This document shows positions 24,186 through 33,343 of a stretch of 64,000 bases of DNA, piece after piece. A program made the position numbers and the translations under genes. The stretch covers positions 558,001-622,000 of the forward strand of contig CAWBKK010000010.1 in NCBI GenBank assembly GCA_963789355.1, given 5' to 3'. The DNA comes from Gaiellasilicea sp963789355 (GTDB lineage: Bacteria > Actinomycetota > Thermoleophilia > Gaiellales > Gaiellaceae). Every line of letters begins with the position of its first letter. Position 1 is the stretch's first letter. The notes under the pieces were generated by a model, which saw only the letters and a list, made by a program, of their open reading frames with translations, was not told the DNA's origin and did not search any database.

Positions 24186-24330
24186 CGGCAGGTCTTCTGA
24201 CTCGGGGCTCCCCCTGCGCGGCCTTCCCGGCCTCTCGGCCAGTGGCACGTCCACGTCGGGCGTCTCCCCTCACAGCGGCGGGACCGTCCCGGACTTGCAC
24301 CGGGTTCCCTCACCGTGCTCCGTATGTGGG
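24186..24330 (-). promoter_or_regulatory. cobalamin (B12) riboswitch
   Basis: Read on the minus strand: GGGAACCCGGTGCAAGTCCGG, then CGGTCCCGCCGCTGTGA, GCCACTGG, GGCCGGGAAGGCC and finally the B12 box AGTCAGAAGACCTGCC (24187-24202). These are the ordered conserved blocks of the cobalamin riboswitch. The aptamer ends 37 bases before GTG 24149, whose AGGAGG site is close by. No obvious terminator hairpin with T-run is present, so control is probably translational. It governs the DUF4430-ECF-barrel operon. Confidence 0.95.
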
Positions 24331-24351
24331 GCGGGAGCCTACCATGGCCGC

Positions 24352-24696
24352 GTGCCGCCGACCTCCACCGCGCTGCGCCTGTGGGCGCCGGTCGTCCTCT
24401 GGGCGGCCGTGATCTTCGCCCTCTCGTCCGTCTCCGACCTCGGCACGGGGCTGGGGACCTGGGATCTCGTGCTGCGGAAGCTCGCGCACGCCTGCGAGTT
24501 CGCGCTCCTCGGCGCGCTGCTGCTGCGCGCCCTGCGCGACGAGCGCGGCGCGCTGGCGGCGGGAGTCGCCTACGCGATCTCGGACGAGGCGCACCAGCAC
24601 TTCGTCCCCGGACGTGTCGGTTCGCCCTTCGACGTCGCGATCGACTCGGTCGGCGTCGCGCTCGGCGTCGCGCTCTGGCGGCGATACGGGCGATGA
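24352..24696 (+). CDS. VanZ-family membrane protein (114 aa)
   Basis: Four membrane helices and the family motifs RKLAHACEFALLGAL, SDEAHQHFVPGRVGSPFDVAIDSVG. VanZ-like proteins include a teicoplanin-resistance factor, but most have unknown roles. GTG 24352 is chosen because upstream starts fall in the divergent riboswitch leader. The TGA overlaps the next gene's ATG by 4 bases. Confidence 0.85.
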   Translation: MPPTSTALRLWAPVVLWAAVIFALSSVSDLGTGLGTWDLVLRKLAHACEFALLGALLLRALRDERGALAAGVAYAISDEAHQHFVPGRVGSPFDVAIDSVGVALGVALWRRYGR

Positions 24697-25112
24697 TCGC
24701 GATCGAGCTCGACGCCCTCGGCGACACGAGGCAGCTGTGGCGAGACTGGCTCGCGGACGTCGCGCGCGTCCTCGACGTGGAGGGCCTGCCGGAGGACCGT
24801 GCCGCCGCCGCCGTGGAGCTCGATGCGCGCGGCGCGGGCAACTGGCGGACGCTGCTCGAACGCTTCGCCGAGGACCGGGCGCCGGTCTACCTCCGGCCCG
24901 CCGCGGAGGTGAGCGCGATCCTCCGCGCGCTCCACGCCGACGGGGAGCAGCTGGTCGTCTTCACCGACGCGCCGCTCGAGCTCGCCCGGGTCGCGCTGGC
25001 CCAGCTCGGCGCGACGCGGCGGGTGAGGCGCCTCGAGACCGGCGCCCCGACCGATGCGGCCGTCGTGGTCAGGTCGCGGGCGGAGCTGCTCCGGCTGCGT
25101 AGATCCGCCTGA
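24693..25112 (+). CDS. HAD-like protein, catalytically degenerate (139 aa)
   Basis: Follows vanZ with a 4-base overlap. The opening IELDALGDT occupies the place of HAD motif I (DxDGT) but has a single Asp. The motif II strand VVFTDAPLELARVALAQLG is well preserved, and a Rossmann-like C-terminal half follows, lacking an obvious Lys and acidic motif III/IV. It resembles a truncated phosphoglycolate-phosphatase-type domain and may not be an active phosphatase. Its 3' end overlaps the convergent ABC ATPase by 44 bases. Confidence 0.6.
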   Translation: MIAIELDALGDTRQLWRDWLADVARVLDVEGLPEDRAAAAVELDARGAGNWRTLLERFAEDRAPVYLRPAAEVSAILRALHADGEQLVVFTDAPLELARVALAQLGATRRVRRLETGAPTDAAVVVRSRAELLRLRRSA

Positions 25113-26043
25113 CGATCTCCTCGATCTCCGTCTCCTCGATCGCGAGGTCGAGCAGCCGGGCCCGCGCCGGCGACCGCGGCGATCAGCTCGGCGGCGCTCG
25201 TCTCGTCGCGGCGGAACGCGAGCCACTGACGCGGGCCTTCCACCCTGACGACCGCGCGTCCCGGCCAGCTCGAGCGGCGGCGCCGGCTCCTCCAGGTCGA
25301 CGACGAGCGTCCGCTCGCGACCGTAGCGCCCGCTTCAGCTCGTCGAGGCCGCCGTCCCAGATCAGCCGGCCGTGGTCGATGATCAGCAGCCGCGAGCAGA
25401 GCCGCTCGATGTCGGCGAGGTCGTGCGTCGTCAGCAGGACGGTGACGCCGCGCTCGCGGTTGACCTCGGCGAGGAACTCGCGGACCGCCGCCTTGGCGAC
25501 GACGTCGAGCCCGATCGTCGGCTCGTCGAGGAAGACGATCTCGGGATCGTGCAGCAGCGCCGCGGTCAGCTCGCCGCGCATGCGCTGGCCGAGCGAGAGC
25601 TGGCGCACCGGGGTGTCGACAGGAAGGCGTCGAGCTCGAGCACCTCGCGTGAAGCTGCGCGAGGTTCTCCCGGTGCCGGGCCGCCGGCACGCGGTAGATG
25701 TGGCGCAGCAGGTCGAACGAGTCGGCGAGCGGCAGGTCCCACCAGAGCTGCGAGCGCTGGCCGAAGACGACGCCGATCCGCCGCGCGAGCTCGATCCGCT
25801 GCCGGGACGGATCGAGGCCGGCGACCCGGATCTCGCCCGCCGCTCGGGACGAGGATCCCGGTCAGCATCTTCACCGTCGTCGACTTGCCGGCTCCGTTCG
25901 GGCCGAGGTAGCCGACCATCGCGCCACGCTCGAGCTCGAACGAGATCCCGTCGACGGCCCGCACCTCGCGCCGCTCGCGGCGCAGCCGGCCCGTCTTCGC
26001 GCGGACGACGAAGTGCTTGTGCACGTCGCGCGAGCGCGATCAT
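25069..26043 (-). pseudogene. ABC-2 exporter ATPase (DUF990-permease type), reading frame broken several times
   Basis: Piecing the three frames together gives one ATPase: start ATGA overlap at 26043, VDGISFELERGAMVGYLGPNGAGKSTT (Walker A), then FGQRSQLWWDLP and LLRHIYRVP typical of the DUF990-associated ATPases, QLSLGQRMR signature, FLDEPTIGLD Walker B, and TTHDLADIERL. At least six single-base shifts are needed (near 26030, 25853, 25690-25630, 25325, 25258, 25170). The protein text between shifts is fully conserved, without premature stops in the composite frame, which favours consensus errors over real decay. Confidence 0.75.
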
Positions 26044-26855
26044 CCGCCGGCGCTCCGGTAGTGCCGGACCGCATTGCGCCAGACGGCTCCGGCGACGAGC
26101 GCCGCGGCGACCGCGACCACGGGCGAGGCGAAGCGAAACGCCTCGGGAAGGCCGAGCTCGTCCTCCTTCCCGAGCACGTACAGCGCCGGGAAGTAGGCGA
26201 CGAAGGCGAGCGGGACCACGAAGACGACGAGCCCGCGCAGCCACCGGGCGAAGATTCCGATCGGGTACTGCGAGAGGAAGCTGCCGCCGTAGGTGAACGC
26301 GTTCACGAGCTCGATCGCGTCGACGATCCAGAACGCGATCGTGGCGAGCGCGACCCAGACCGCCGCGTAGATGACGGCGCCCGAGACGATCGCCAGCGGG
26401 ATCGCGAGCACGCGGCCCGGCGTCCAGTCGATCGTCGACCGTAACGAGCACGTACGCGAGCACGGCCAGCCCCTGCAGCACTCTTCCCGACTCGCCGCAG
26501 CGGCGAAGTCGGACGCGACCACCTGGAAGAGCGACGGCAGCGGTCGGACGAGGATCTGGTCGAACGTGCCTTCCCGGATCATCTGCGGGAAGAGATCGAG
26601 GTGGCCGATCGCGATGTCCGTCAGGGCGAACGAGATCGTCGCGAGCGCGTAGAGGAGCGCCACCTCGCCCAGGCTCCAGTCGCCGAGCGACGGGACGTTC
26701 GCGAAGATCAGGGCGATCGCAACGAAGTCGACCGCGGTCAGGAGCGCGGTGCCGACGAGCTGCAGCGCGACCGAGACGCGGTACTCGAGCTGGGAGCGGA
26801 TCCGCGCGCCGACGAGCCGCACGTAGATCCCGGCGAGCGCTCGAGCCTCAGCCAC
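26040..26855 (-). CDS. ABC-2 type permease, DUF990 family (second permease)
   Basis: A 271-aa membrane protein with six helices, including the family strings YALATISFALTDIAIGHLDLFPQMIREGTFDQ and LVRPLPSLFQVV. A stretch of about 20 residues near residue 125 (26440-26500) is out of register: the alternative frame reads LQGLAVLAYVLVTV, matching the expected helix. Two compensating single-base shifts are therefore likely. The TGA overlaps the ATPase start by 4 bases. Works with the preceding permease and the ATPase; DUF990 exporters are poorly characterised, with some linked to viologen or drug efflux. Confidence 0.78.
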   Translation of the reverse strand: MAEARALAGIYVRLVGARIRSQLEYRVSVALQLVGTALLTAVDFVAIALIFANVPSLGDWSLGEVALLYALATISFALTDIAIGHLDLFPQMIREGTFDQILVRPLPSLFQVVASDFAAAASREECCRGWPCSRTCSLRSTIDWTPGRVLAIPLAIVSGAVIYAAVWVALATIAFWIVDAIELVNAFTYGGSFLSQYPIGIFARWLRGLVVFVVPLAFVAYFPALYVLGKEDELGLPEAFRFASPVVAVAAALVAGAVWRNAVRHYRSAGG

Positions 26856-27647
26856 CCTGCACCACCAGCTTGCGCGTGCCCGCGGCGAGCACGAGCCGCC
26901 CCGCGGCGTAGAGGACGAGCACCCAGAAGACCTGCAACGCGAGCACGAGCGCGATGCTGCCGCCGATCGGCGCGCCGACGTAGACGTCGATCGGAGCCTG
27001 GAGCAAGGACGCGAACGGCGTCAGGCGCGCCGACCGTGTCGAGCCAGCCGGGGAAGAACGCGAGCGGCATGACCGCGCCGGACAGCAGCAGGTTGACAGC
27101 GATCGCGAGCAGCACCGGGCCGCGGTAGTCGAGCAGCCAGAACGAGGCGAGGTTGACGAGGAAGCGGATCCCGAAGCTGACGAGGACGGCGAGCGCGACG
27201 CTGAGCGCGAACACGAGCCAGCGGCCCGGCTCGCCCGGGATCGTGATCTCGAAGAGCAGCGCGCCGAGCACGAACTGGCGGCACCGCCCGCCAGAGGGCC
27301 TGGTAGCCGGCGCGGCCGAGATCCTGCGCGAGCTCGGCGCGCTGCACGTCGAGCGGCCGCTGGAGGTCGGTCGCGACGTCGCCCGTCTGCACTCGGCGCG
27401 CGAGCTCGAACCAGCTCGCGCCGAAGAGCCCGACGACGGTGAGCAGCCCCTGCGAGATCCAGACGTATGCGATCGCGTCCCGGACGTCGTAGCCGCCGAT
27501 CACGTCGGCTCGCTCGTAGACCGCGAGCAGGATGTACGCGATCAGGAAGCCGAAGACCAGGTTCGTGAAGAGCCCGGCCCAGGTCGCGCCGGGATACGCG
27601 GCGTAGCGGCGGTAGCCGCGGCGGGCGAGCTCCCAGTCGAGGCGCAC
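26848..27647 (-). pseudogene. ABC-2 type permease, DUF990 family (first permease), frame broken
   Basis: Begins GTG 27647 (RLDWELARRGYRRYAAYPGATWAGL) and reads well to YQALWR. It shifts near 27283, continues as LGALLFEITIPGEPGRWLVF to GWLDTVG, shifts near 27030, and ends FASLLQAPIDVYVGAPIGGS...KLVVQGG at 26848. All six expected helices are recoverable. Overlaps the second permease start by 8 bases. The two indels leave no in-frame stop in the composite protein, as in the neighbouring ATPase. Confidence 0.72.
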
Positions 27648-27663
27648 GCGCTAGATTCTGCGC

Positions 27664-27876
27664 ATGGACGCGAAGGAGATGCCCGACCGCCAGTTCGAGG
27701 CGGTGCTGGAGCGGCTCGACCGGATCGCGGACGAGCTCGCCCGCCTCAACCGCCACGCCGAGAACGCCGAGGGCTTCCAGCTGATGGCGCGGGAACTGCG
27801 GAACCTGAACGAGTCGCTGAACGCGCTCGCCTACGCCGCGCTCGGCCAGAGCCCGCGCGTCAGGCGCGCGAAGTGA
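27664..27876 (+). CDS. small coiled-coil protein (70 aa)
   Basis: ATG 27664 lies 16 bases from the divergent permease start. The sequence is one or two amphipathic helices rich in Glu, Leu and Arg with heptad spacing (FEAVLERLDRIADELARLNRHAENAEG), then a short basic tail. No named family. The 3' end overlaps the convergent MBL gene by 17 bases. Codon use and helix pattern support a real gene; the role is unknown. Confidence 0.55.
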   Translation: MDAKEMPDRQFEAVLERLDRIADELARLNRHAENAEGFQLMARELRNLNESLNALAYAALGQSPRVRRAK

Positions 27877-28645
27877 TCCGGGCCGCGTAGCGCGCCGCGG
27901 AGCGGCGCACGACCTCGTTGCCGTCACTCGGCACGAGGCGGCTCCACCAGGCGCCGAGGATCCGGTCGAACCGCCACGGCTCGAGCGCGGCCGCGATCCG
28001 CTCGACGTCCGCGATCGGCAGCGGGATCAGGTTCGGGTAGCTCCACATGAAGCCGACGAAGCGCCGGTCCGGGATCACCTGCACGATGTCGCCGGAGAGG
28101 AGCGTGCTCGTGCCCGCGTCGTGGAGCACGGTCCCGCCCGGGTAGTGGCCGCCGAGGCGGAGGAGCGTCAGGCCGCCCCACAGTTCCTTCACGTCGCCCG
28201 ACCAGAGCTCGATCCGCGGGTCGGGCCGCATGATCCACTCGCGATCGGCCTCGTGGAGGAGGATCGGGACGCCCCCGAGGGCGTCGCTCCACTCGACCAT
28301 TCCGGAGTAGTAGTGCGGATGGGAGATCGCGATCGCCCGCACCTCGCCGCGCGCCTGCACGGCCTCGACCGCCTCAGCGTCGACGAGCGGGATCATGTCC
28401 CAGAGCACGTTTCCCCCGGCCGACTCGGCCAGCAGCAGCCGCTGGCCGATCGCCAGCTCGGGGGCGACGCCGACGCCGAGGTAGCCGGAGTCGTCCCGCA
28501 CGTCGCAGCGATACGCCGCGCGCAGCTCCTCGAGCGTCAGCCACTGCTGGCCGTCCGGCCCGACGTACTGGCGCTCGTCCTCGCAGATCGCGCACCGCTC
28601 CGGCTCGCCGGCGTGGTGCGTCGCGCAGGTGCGGCAGATGATCAG
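27860..28645 (-). CDS. MBL-fold protein with N-terminal zinc-ribbon-like cysteines (261 aa)
   Basis: The N-terminus carries CRTC...CAIC (two CxxC pairs, then DERQYVGPDGQQW), a small zinc knuckle preceding a metallo-beta-lactamase-like domain. The HxHxDH site is degenerate to HPHYYSGMVEW, followed by LLHEADREW, a GGHYPGGTVLH motif (third metal His), SGDIVQV and a C-terminal WW pair. The only start giving the zinc knuckle is CTG 28645, whose CTGA overlaps the stop of the sugar dehydrogenase; an ATC just after is the alternative. Enzymatic activity uncertain. Confidence 0.72.
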   Translation of the reverse strand: MIICRTCATHHAGEPERCAICEDERQYVGPDGQQWLTLEELRAAYRCDVRDDSGYLGVGVAPELAIGQRLLLAESAGGNVLWDMIPLVDAEAVEAVQARGEVRAIAISHPHYYSGMVEWSDALGGVPILLHEADREWIMRPDPRIELWSGDVKELWGGLTLLRLGGHYPGGTVLHDAGTSTLLSGDIVQVIPDRRFVGFMWSYPNLIPLPIADVERIAAALEPWRFDRILGAWWSRLVPSDGNEVVRRSAARYAARITSRA

Positions 28646-29712
28646 GGCGTCAGGCGGTAGATCGTGCCGCCGTGCGAGACGGCGTAGAGCTCGCCCGCGT
28701 TGTCCTGGCCGAACGAGCTGAGATTGGCGATCTTGAACGCGCTCGCGGCGGAGCCCGGTCGCCTTGCCGCCCGCGAGCTTGAAGCTCCAGACGATCCCGC
28801 TGCAGTAGTCGCCGTAGATGTAGCGGCCGCGCAGGGCCGCGTTCGAGCCGCGGTAGACGTAGCCGCCCGTGACCGAGCAGCCGTCGTCGTGCGTGTACTG
28901 GGCCACCGGCTGGACGAGCTTGCCCGGCCCGAGCCCCTTGTCCTCGAACTTCGAGCGCCCCTCGTAGACGTCCCAGCCGTAGTTCTCGAGCCCGTTGCTG
29001 CCCGCGGGCGAGTACGAGATCTCCTCGATCTCGCCCTGGCCGACGTCGCCGAGGTAGAGATCGCCGTTGGCGCGGTCGAACGAGAAGCGCCAGGCGTTCC
29101 GGAGCCCGAGCGCCTCGATCTTGACGCCCTTCGTGGCGACGTTGAGCGAGAGGAGCTTGCCGAAGAGCGAGCGCATGTTCTGGGAGCGGTTCTCGGGATC
29201 GCCGCCGCGCCGCCGTCGCCCATCGTGAAGTAGAGGCGGCCGTTGGGGCCGAACGCGAGCATGCCGCCGTTGTGGTTCCCGTACGGGTCGCGACTGGAGA
29301 AGAGCTGGCGCGGCGCGGCGGCGCGGGTCCCGTTCGTGCTGTACTCGACCACCTTCGTGGAGCCGTCGCGCGCGGTGTACTGGACGTAGAGCTTGCGCAC
29401 CTTCGGGTAGGACGGGTGGAAGGCGAGCCCGAGCAGGCCCTGCTCGCCGCCCGCGGTGACGAGGGCTCGAATGTCGAGCAGCGGCGTCGCCCGGCGCTTG
29501 CCGTTCTGGAGCACCCGGATCGTGCCGCCCTGCTCGAGCACGTACAGCCGCCCTGCTTCGCCCTTGGCGCTCGTGACGAAGACGGGCTCCGAGAACCCAC
29601 TCGCGAGCGCTCGCGGCTTGAACGCGGTGCGATCGGCCTGTTGCGGTGACGCGCCGGCCGCGCACGCCGCGCCGAGGGCGCCGATGCAGGCGAGTGCGAG
29701 CAGCGACCTCAT
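28642..29712 (-). pseudogene. PQQ-dependent sugar dehydrogenase (Hhip/YliI-like beta-propeller), frame broken twice
   Basis: Exported: signal peptide MRSLLALACIGALGAACAAG. The propeller motifs FKPRALASGFSEPVFVTSA, RLYVLEQGGTIRV, GEQGLLGLAFHP and DPYGNHNGGMLAFGPNGRLY identify the soluble aldose dehydrogenase family, oxidising sugars in the wall space. The frame shifts near 29207 (a base missing in a GGC run), continues with LRNAWRFSFDRANGDLYLGDVGQGEIEEI, shifts back near 28750 and ends GGTIYRLTP. Composite length about 356 aa, normal for the family. Indels lie in short GC repeats, so consensus error is likely. Confidence 0.8.
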
Positions 29713-29764
29713 CCGGGCCACGATAGCCACAGGAAGCGGCGTCGCCGCGCAGTAACCTCCCCCG

Positions 29765-31090
29765 GTGAAGATCTTCGTCATCGGCGCCGGCCAGGTCGGC
29801 GCGACGGTCGTCGAGGCGCTGCACGACGAGCACGACCTGACTGTGATCGACCTCGACGAGGAGCGGCTCGCCGCGGTCTCGCAACGGTACGACGTCGCCA
29901 CGCTCGAAGGGAACGGGGCCAGCCGGCGCGTTCTCTCGGCGGCCGGAATCACCGAGGCCGATCTCCTGATCGCGTGCACGTCCCGGGACGAGTCGAACAT
30001 CGTCGCCGCGATGATCTCGAAGGCCTGCTCGCCGCGGACGACGACCGTTGTCCGTACCACCAACCCGGAGTACCTCGACGTCTGGCGGGAAGGGCAGCTC
30101 GACGTCGACTTCATCGTCTCGTCCGAGGTCGAGACCGCGTACGCGATCTCGCGCACGATCGGCGTTCCGACAGCGCGGCAGACGGACGTCTTCGCGGACG
30201 GGCAGGTGCAGATGGCGGAGTTCGACGTGACCCACAAGGCCGATCCCGTCCTGCTCGACGTGCCGCTGCGCGAGGCGAAGATCCCGCCGGACTCCCGCGT
30301 CGCCGCGATCATCCGCGGCGACGGGGTCGTGATCCCGCGCGGCGACGAGACGATCAAGCACGGCGACCGGATCGTCGTGATCGGCTCGCCGCAGGCGACT
30401 CAGGCGTGGAGCCAACTGATCGTGCCCGGCACCGACAAGGTCACGGACGTCGTCATCTTCGGCGCGGGCCGGGCCGGGACGGCGATCGCGCGGCTCCTGC
30501 TCGAGCAGGAGATCGGCGTGCGGCTGATCGAGGTGTCGCGCGAGCGGGCGAGGATCGTCGCGGCGGAGCTGGGCGACGCTCGCGTCTACCACGCCACCGG
30601 CTTCGACCCCGACTTTCTCGACCGGGAGCGCATCGCCGACGCGCAGGTCGCCATCTTCGCGATGCGCGACGACATGAAGAACCACTTCGCGGCGACGCTG
30701 GCGAAAGTGCACGGGGCGCGCTTCGCGGTCGCGATCGTCCACGAGTCGACCTCGGTCGAGGTCTTCGAGCATGCGGGGATCGACGTGACCGTGAACCCGC
30801 GCCAGATCACGGCCGAGGAGATCGTCCGCTTCGCCCACGATCCGCGCACTCAGCAGGTCGTCATGCTCGAGGGCGACCGCTTCGAGGTGCTGGACATCAT
30901 GATCCGCCCCGGCAGCGAGTACGCGGGCATGCGCTTCAAGGAGATGCCGATCCGGGGCGCCCTGATCGGGGCGATCGTGCGCGACGGGCAGGCCGTCTTC
31001 CCGCGCGGTGACGACGTCCTCCGCGCCGGCGACCGGGCGATCATCTTCACCGAGTCGCGGCGCGTGCCCGAGGTCGAGAAGGCACTGTGA
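29765..31090 (+). CDS. trkA: Trk potassium-uptake regulatory subunit TrkA
   Basis: A 441-aa cytoplasmic gating subunit with two RCK halves. NAD-binding motifs GAGQVGATV (residue 7) and GAGRAGTAI (~235) each precede a Rossmann fold with acidic strand end (VIDLDEERL, LIEVSRERA). Two TrkA_C domains follow each half (LREAKIPPDSRVAAIIR, IRPGSEYAGMRFKEM). GTG start 29765. Its TGA overlaps the trkH GTG by 4 bases. Binds nucleotides to open or close TrkH. Confidence 0.95.
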   Translation: MKIFVIGAGQVGATVVEALHDEHDLTVIDLDEERLAAVSQRYDVATLEGNGASRRVLSAAGITEADLLIACTSRDESNIVAAMISKACSPRTTTVVRTTNPEYLDVWREGQLDVDFIVSSEVETAYAISRTIGVPTARQTDVFADGQVQMAEFDVTHKADPVLLDVPLREAKIPPDSRVAAIIRGDGVVIPRGDETIKHGDRIVVIGSPQATQAWSQLIVPGTDKVTDVVIFGAGRAGTAIARLLLEQEIGVRLIEVSRERARIVAAELGDARVYHATGFDPDFLDRERIADAQVAIFAMRDDMKNHFAATLAKVHGARFAVAIVHESTSVEVFEHAGIDVTVNPRQITAEEIVRFAHDPRTQQVVMLEGDRFEVLDIMIRPGSEYAGMRFKEMPIRGALIGAIVRDGQAVFPRGDDVLRAGDRAIIFTESRRVPEVEKAL

Positions 31091-32625
31091 GCCCGTCCGA
31101 GCGCGGGCGGGGCGCACGGCGGGCGCCGCTTCTGGCCGTCGACGTCGTCGGGGCGCTCCACGTCGTCGGGACGCTGCTCGCCTATCTGAGCCTCTCCGTT
31201 CTGATCCCGGCTGCCGTCGCGGTCGGCTACGGCGAGCAGGTCTGGCCGTTCCTCGTCGCCGGGGCGATCACCGGAGGAGTCGCCGCCGGCGTCGCCTTCA
31301 CGACCCGCGGCGAGCACCGGCTCGGCATCCGCGAGGGCTTCCTCGTGGTCGCGCTGACGTGGCTCGCCGCAGCCGCGCTCGGCGCTCTCCCCTACGTCCT
31401 CTCCGGCGACCCGCAGCTCGACCGGCCCGTCGACGCCTTCTTCGAGGGGATGTCGGGCTTCAGCACCACCGGCGGCAGCGTCGTCACGCAGATCGAGGAG
31501 CTGCCGCGCAGCCTGGCGCTCTGGCGCCAGTTCACGCAGTGGTTGGGCGGGATCGGGATCATCGTGCTCGCCCTCGCCGTGCTCCCGCGCCTGCGCGTCG
31601 GCGGCCGTCAGCTGCTGGAGCACGAGATGCCGGGGCCGGAGATCGAGACCCTGAGCACCCGGATCCGCGACACCGCGCAGCGCGTCTGGGTCCTCTACAT
31701 CGCGCTGACCGCAGTCCTCTTCGCGATCCTGCTCGGGCTCTGGGCGACCGGCATCGACGAGCGGATGTCGCCGTTCCACGCGCTCGCGCACGCGCTGACG
31801 ACGATCCCGACCGCCGGCTTCTCGACGAAGGCGGACTCGATCGAGAGCTTCGCGCCGGCGACGCAGTGGGTGCTCGTCCTCTTCATGGTCCTCGGCGGCT
31901 TCAACTTCGCGCTCATGTACCGCACCTTCGTCCGGCGCCAGCCCCGCGCCCTCCTGCGGGACGGCGAGGCGCGGCTGTACATGGCGCTGCTCGTGCTCGG
32001 CTCCGCGATCGTCGTCGCCGAGATCTGGACGGAAGACGTCCTCGGCGGCAGCGATGCGATCCGCGCCGGCATCTTCACAGCGGTCTCGACGATGACGACG
32101 ACCGGCTTCTCGGTCGCCGACTACAACCTCTGGCCGGCGCTCGCGATGATGACGATCGTCGGGCTGATGTTCGTCGGCGGCTCGGCCGGCTCGACCACGG
32201 GCTCGGTCAAGGTGGTGCGCCACCTGCTGCTCGGCAAGATCCTCCGCCGCGAGATCGACCAGACGCTCCATCCCGAGATCGTCCTCCCGGTGCGGCTGAA
32301 CCGTCGCGTCGTCGACGAGAGGACGCTCCGCGCCGTGTCGTCGTTCATCCTGCTCTACATCGGCATCTTCATCCTCGGCGCGGCCGCGCTTGCGATCGAC
32401 GCGGCGCGGACCGGTCTCGACCTGTCTCCGTTCGACGCCGTCTCCGTCTCGGCCAGCATGCTCTCGAACGTCGGCCCTGCCTTCGGCGTCGGCGGCCCGC
32501 TCGGCTCCTTCGAGCCGTTCAGCGACTTCTCGACGCTGCTGATGACGGGACTGATGTGGCTCGGCCGCCTCGAGATCGTCCCGATCGTGGTACTGGCGTC
32601 ACGGCACTACTGGCGGAACGCCTGA
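31087..32625 (+). CDS. trkH: Trk potassium transporter membrane subunit TrkH
   Basis: A 512-aa K+ channel-like transporter of four M1-P-M2 repeats. The selectivity-filter glycines are visible in each P-loop: GMSGFSTTGGSV, TTIPTAGFSTK, STMTTTGFSVAD and SMLSNVGPAFG. TrkH-specific strings include QFTQWLGGIGIIVLALAVLP and GGSAGSTTGSVKVVR (intramembrane loop). GTG start coupled to trkA. Ends before a double hairpin shared with convergent genes. Confidence 0.95.
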   Translation: MSPSERGRGARRAPLLAVDVVGALHVVGTLLAYLSLSVLIPAAVAVGYGEQVWPFLVAGAITGGVAAGVAFTTRGEHRLGIREGFLVVALTWLAAAALGALPYVLSGDPQLDRPVDAFFEGMSGFSTTGGSVVTQIEELPRSLALWRQFTQWLGGIGIIVLALAVLPRLRVGGRQLLEHEMPGPEIETLSTRIRDTAQRVWVLYIALTAVLFAILLGLWATGIDERMSPFHALAHALTTIPTAGFSTKADSIESFAPATQWVLVLFMVLGGFNFALMYRTFVRRQPRALLRDGEARLYMALLVLGSAIVVAEIWTEDVLGGSDAIRAGIFTAVSTMTTTGFSVADYNLWPALAMMTIVGLMFVGGSAGSTTGSVKVVRHLLLGKILRREIDQTLHPEIVLPVRLNRRVVDERTLRAVSSFILLYIGIFILGAAALAIDAARTGLDLSPFDAVSVSASMLSNVGPAFGVGGPLGSFEPFSDFSTLLMTGLMWLGRLEIVPIVVLASRHYWRNA

Positions 32626-32647
32626 CGACTCCGCGAGCGAGGCACTT

Positions 32648-32676
32648 GGGCCGCGAAGCGGCCCCTTCAGGGGTCT
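32648..32676. terminator. bidirectional terminator between trkH and the RCK gene
   Basis: GGGCCGC-GAA-GCGGCCC (32648-32664) followed directly by CCCC-TTCA-GGGG and TCTT. It lies in the 58-base gap between two convergent stop codons. Confidence 0.6.
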
Positions 32677-32683
32677 TGGCGCG

Positions 32684-33343
32684 CTAACTGAGCAGGATCT
32701 TGCGGAGCTCGTCCTCTTTCCCGGGCTCGAGCACCGCGAGCACCTGGTCGCCCGGGCGGATCACGGTCGAGTCCTCGGCCAGCTCGGAGCGGCCCTGCCG
32801 CATCACCGAGATCAGGCGCGTCCCCTCCGGGAGCCGCAGGCCTGCGACGCGCTTGCCCGCTGCCGGCGAGTTGCGCTCGATCTGCAGCTCGACGATCTCC
32901 AGATTCTCCTTCCGCAGCTCGAGCAGGTGGACGATCCCGTGCTCGGGCACCTCGTGCTCGACGAGCCCGAGCACGTTCGAGGTCGCGCAGACGGTCTGGT
33001 TGATCCCGAGCAGGTCGAAGTGCTCCTGGTTGCGCGGGTCGTTGACGCGCGCGATCACCTTCGGGACGCGGTAGCCCTCGGTCGCGATCTGGCAGATGAT
33101 CAGGTTGTCCTCGTCGTCGCCCGTGACGCCGAGCACGAGCTCGGGCGGGCGGGCGATCCCGGCGCGCTCGAGCACGTGCAGCTCGGTGGCGTCGCCGAGC
33201 AGGACCTGATGCTCGAATTCCTCCTGGAGCTGGTCGAACCGGTACGGTCGCTGCTCGATCAGCGTCACCTCGTGCCCCATCTTGAGCAGCGAGCGGGCGA
33301 CGTTGGCGCCGACCTTCCCGCCGCCGGCGACGATCGAATACAT
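32684..33343 (-). CDS. single-unit RCK (TrkA-type) K+ channel regulator (219 aa)
   Basis: One RCK_N domain (MYSIVAGGGKVGANVARSLL, with GxGxxG degenerate to GGGKVG) and one TrkA_C domain (ELQIERNSPAAGKRVAGLRLPEGTRLISVMRQG). In CeuR/KtrA-like systems such half-size proteins form octameric rings on the transporter. ATG 33343 overlaps the stop of the preceding RCK_N gene by one base. It may serve the APC-USP permeases encoded just upstream or TrkH. Confidence 0.88.
   Translation of the reverse strand: MYSIVAGGGKVGANVARSLLKMGHEVTLIEQRPYRFDQLQEEFEHQVLLGDATELHVLERAGIARPPELVLGVTGDDEDNLIICQIATEGYRVPKVIARVNDPRNQEHFDLLGINQTVCATSNVLGLVEHEVPEHGIVHLLELRKENLEIVELQIERNSPAAGKRVAGLRLPEGTRLISVMRQGRSELAEDSTVIRPGDQVLAVLEPGKEDELRKILLS

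Noticed and set aside
24693..25112. Active HAD phosphatase
   Set aside because: Motif I has one Asp and motifs III/IV are not visible; called HAD-like only.
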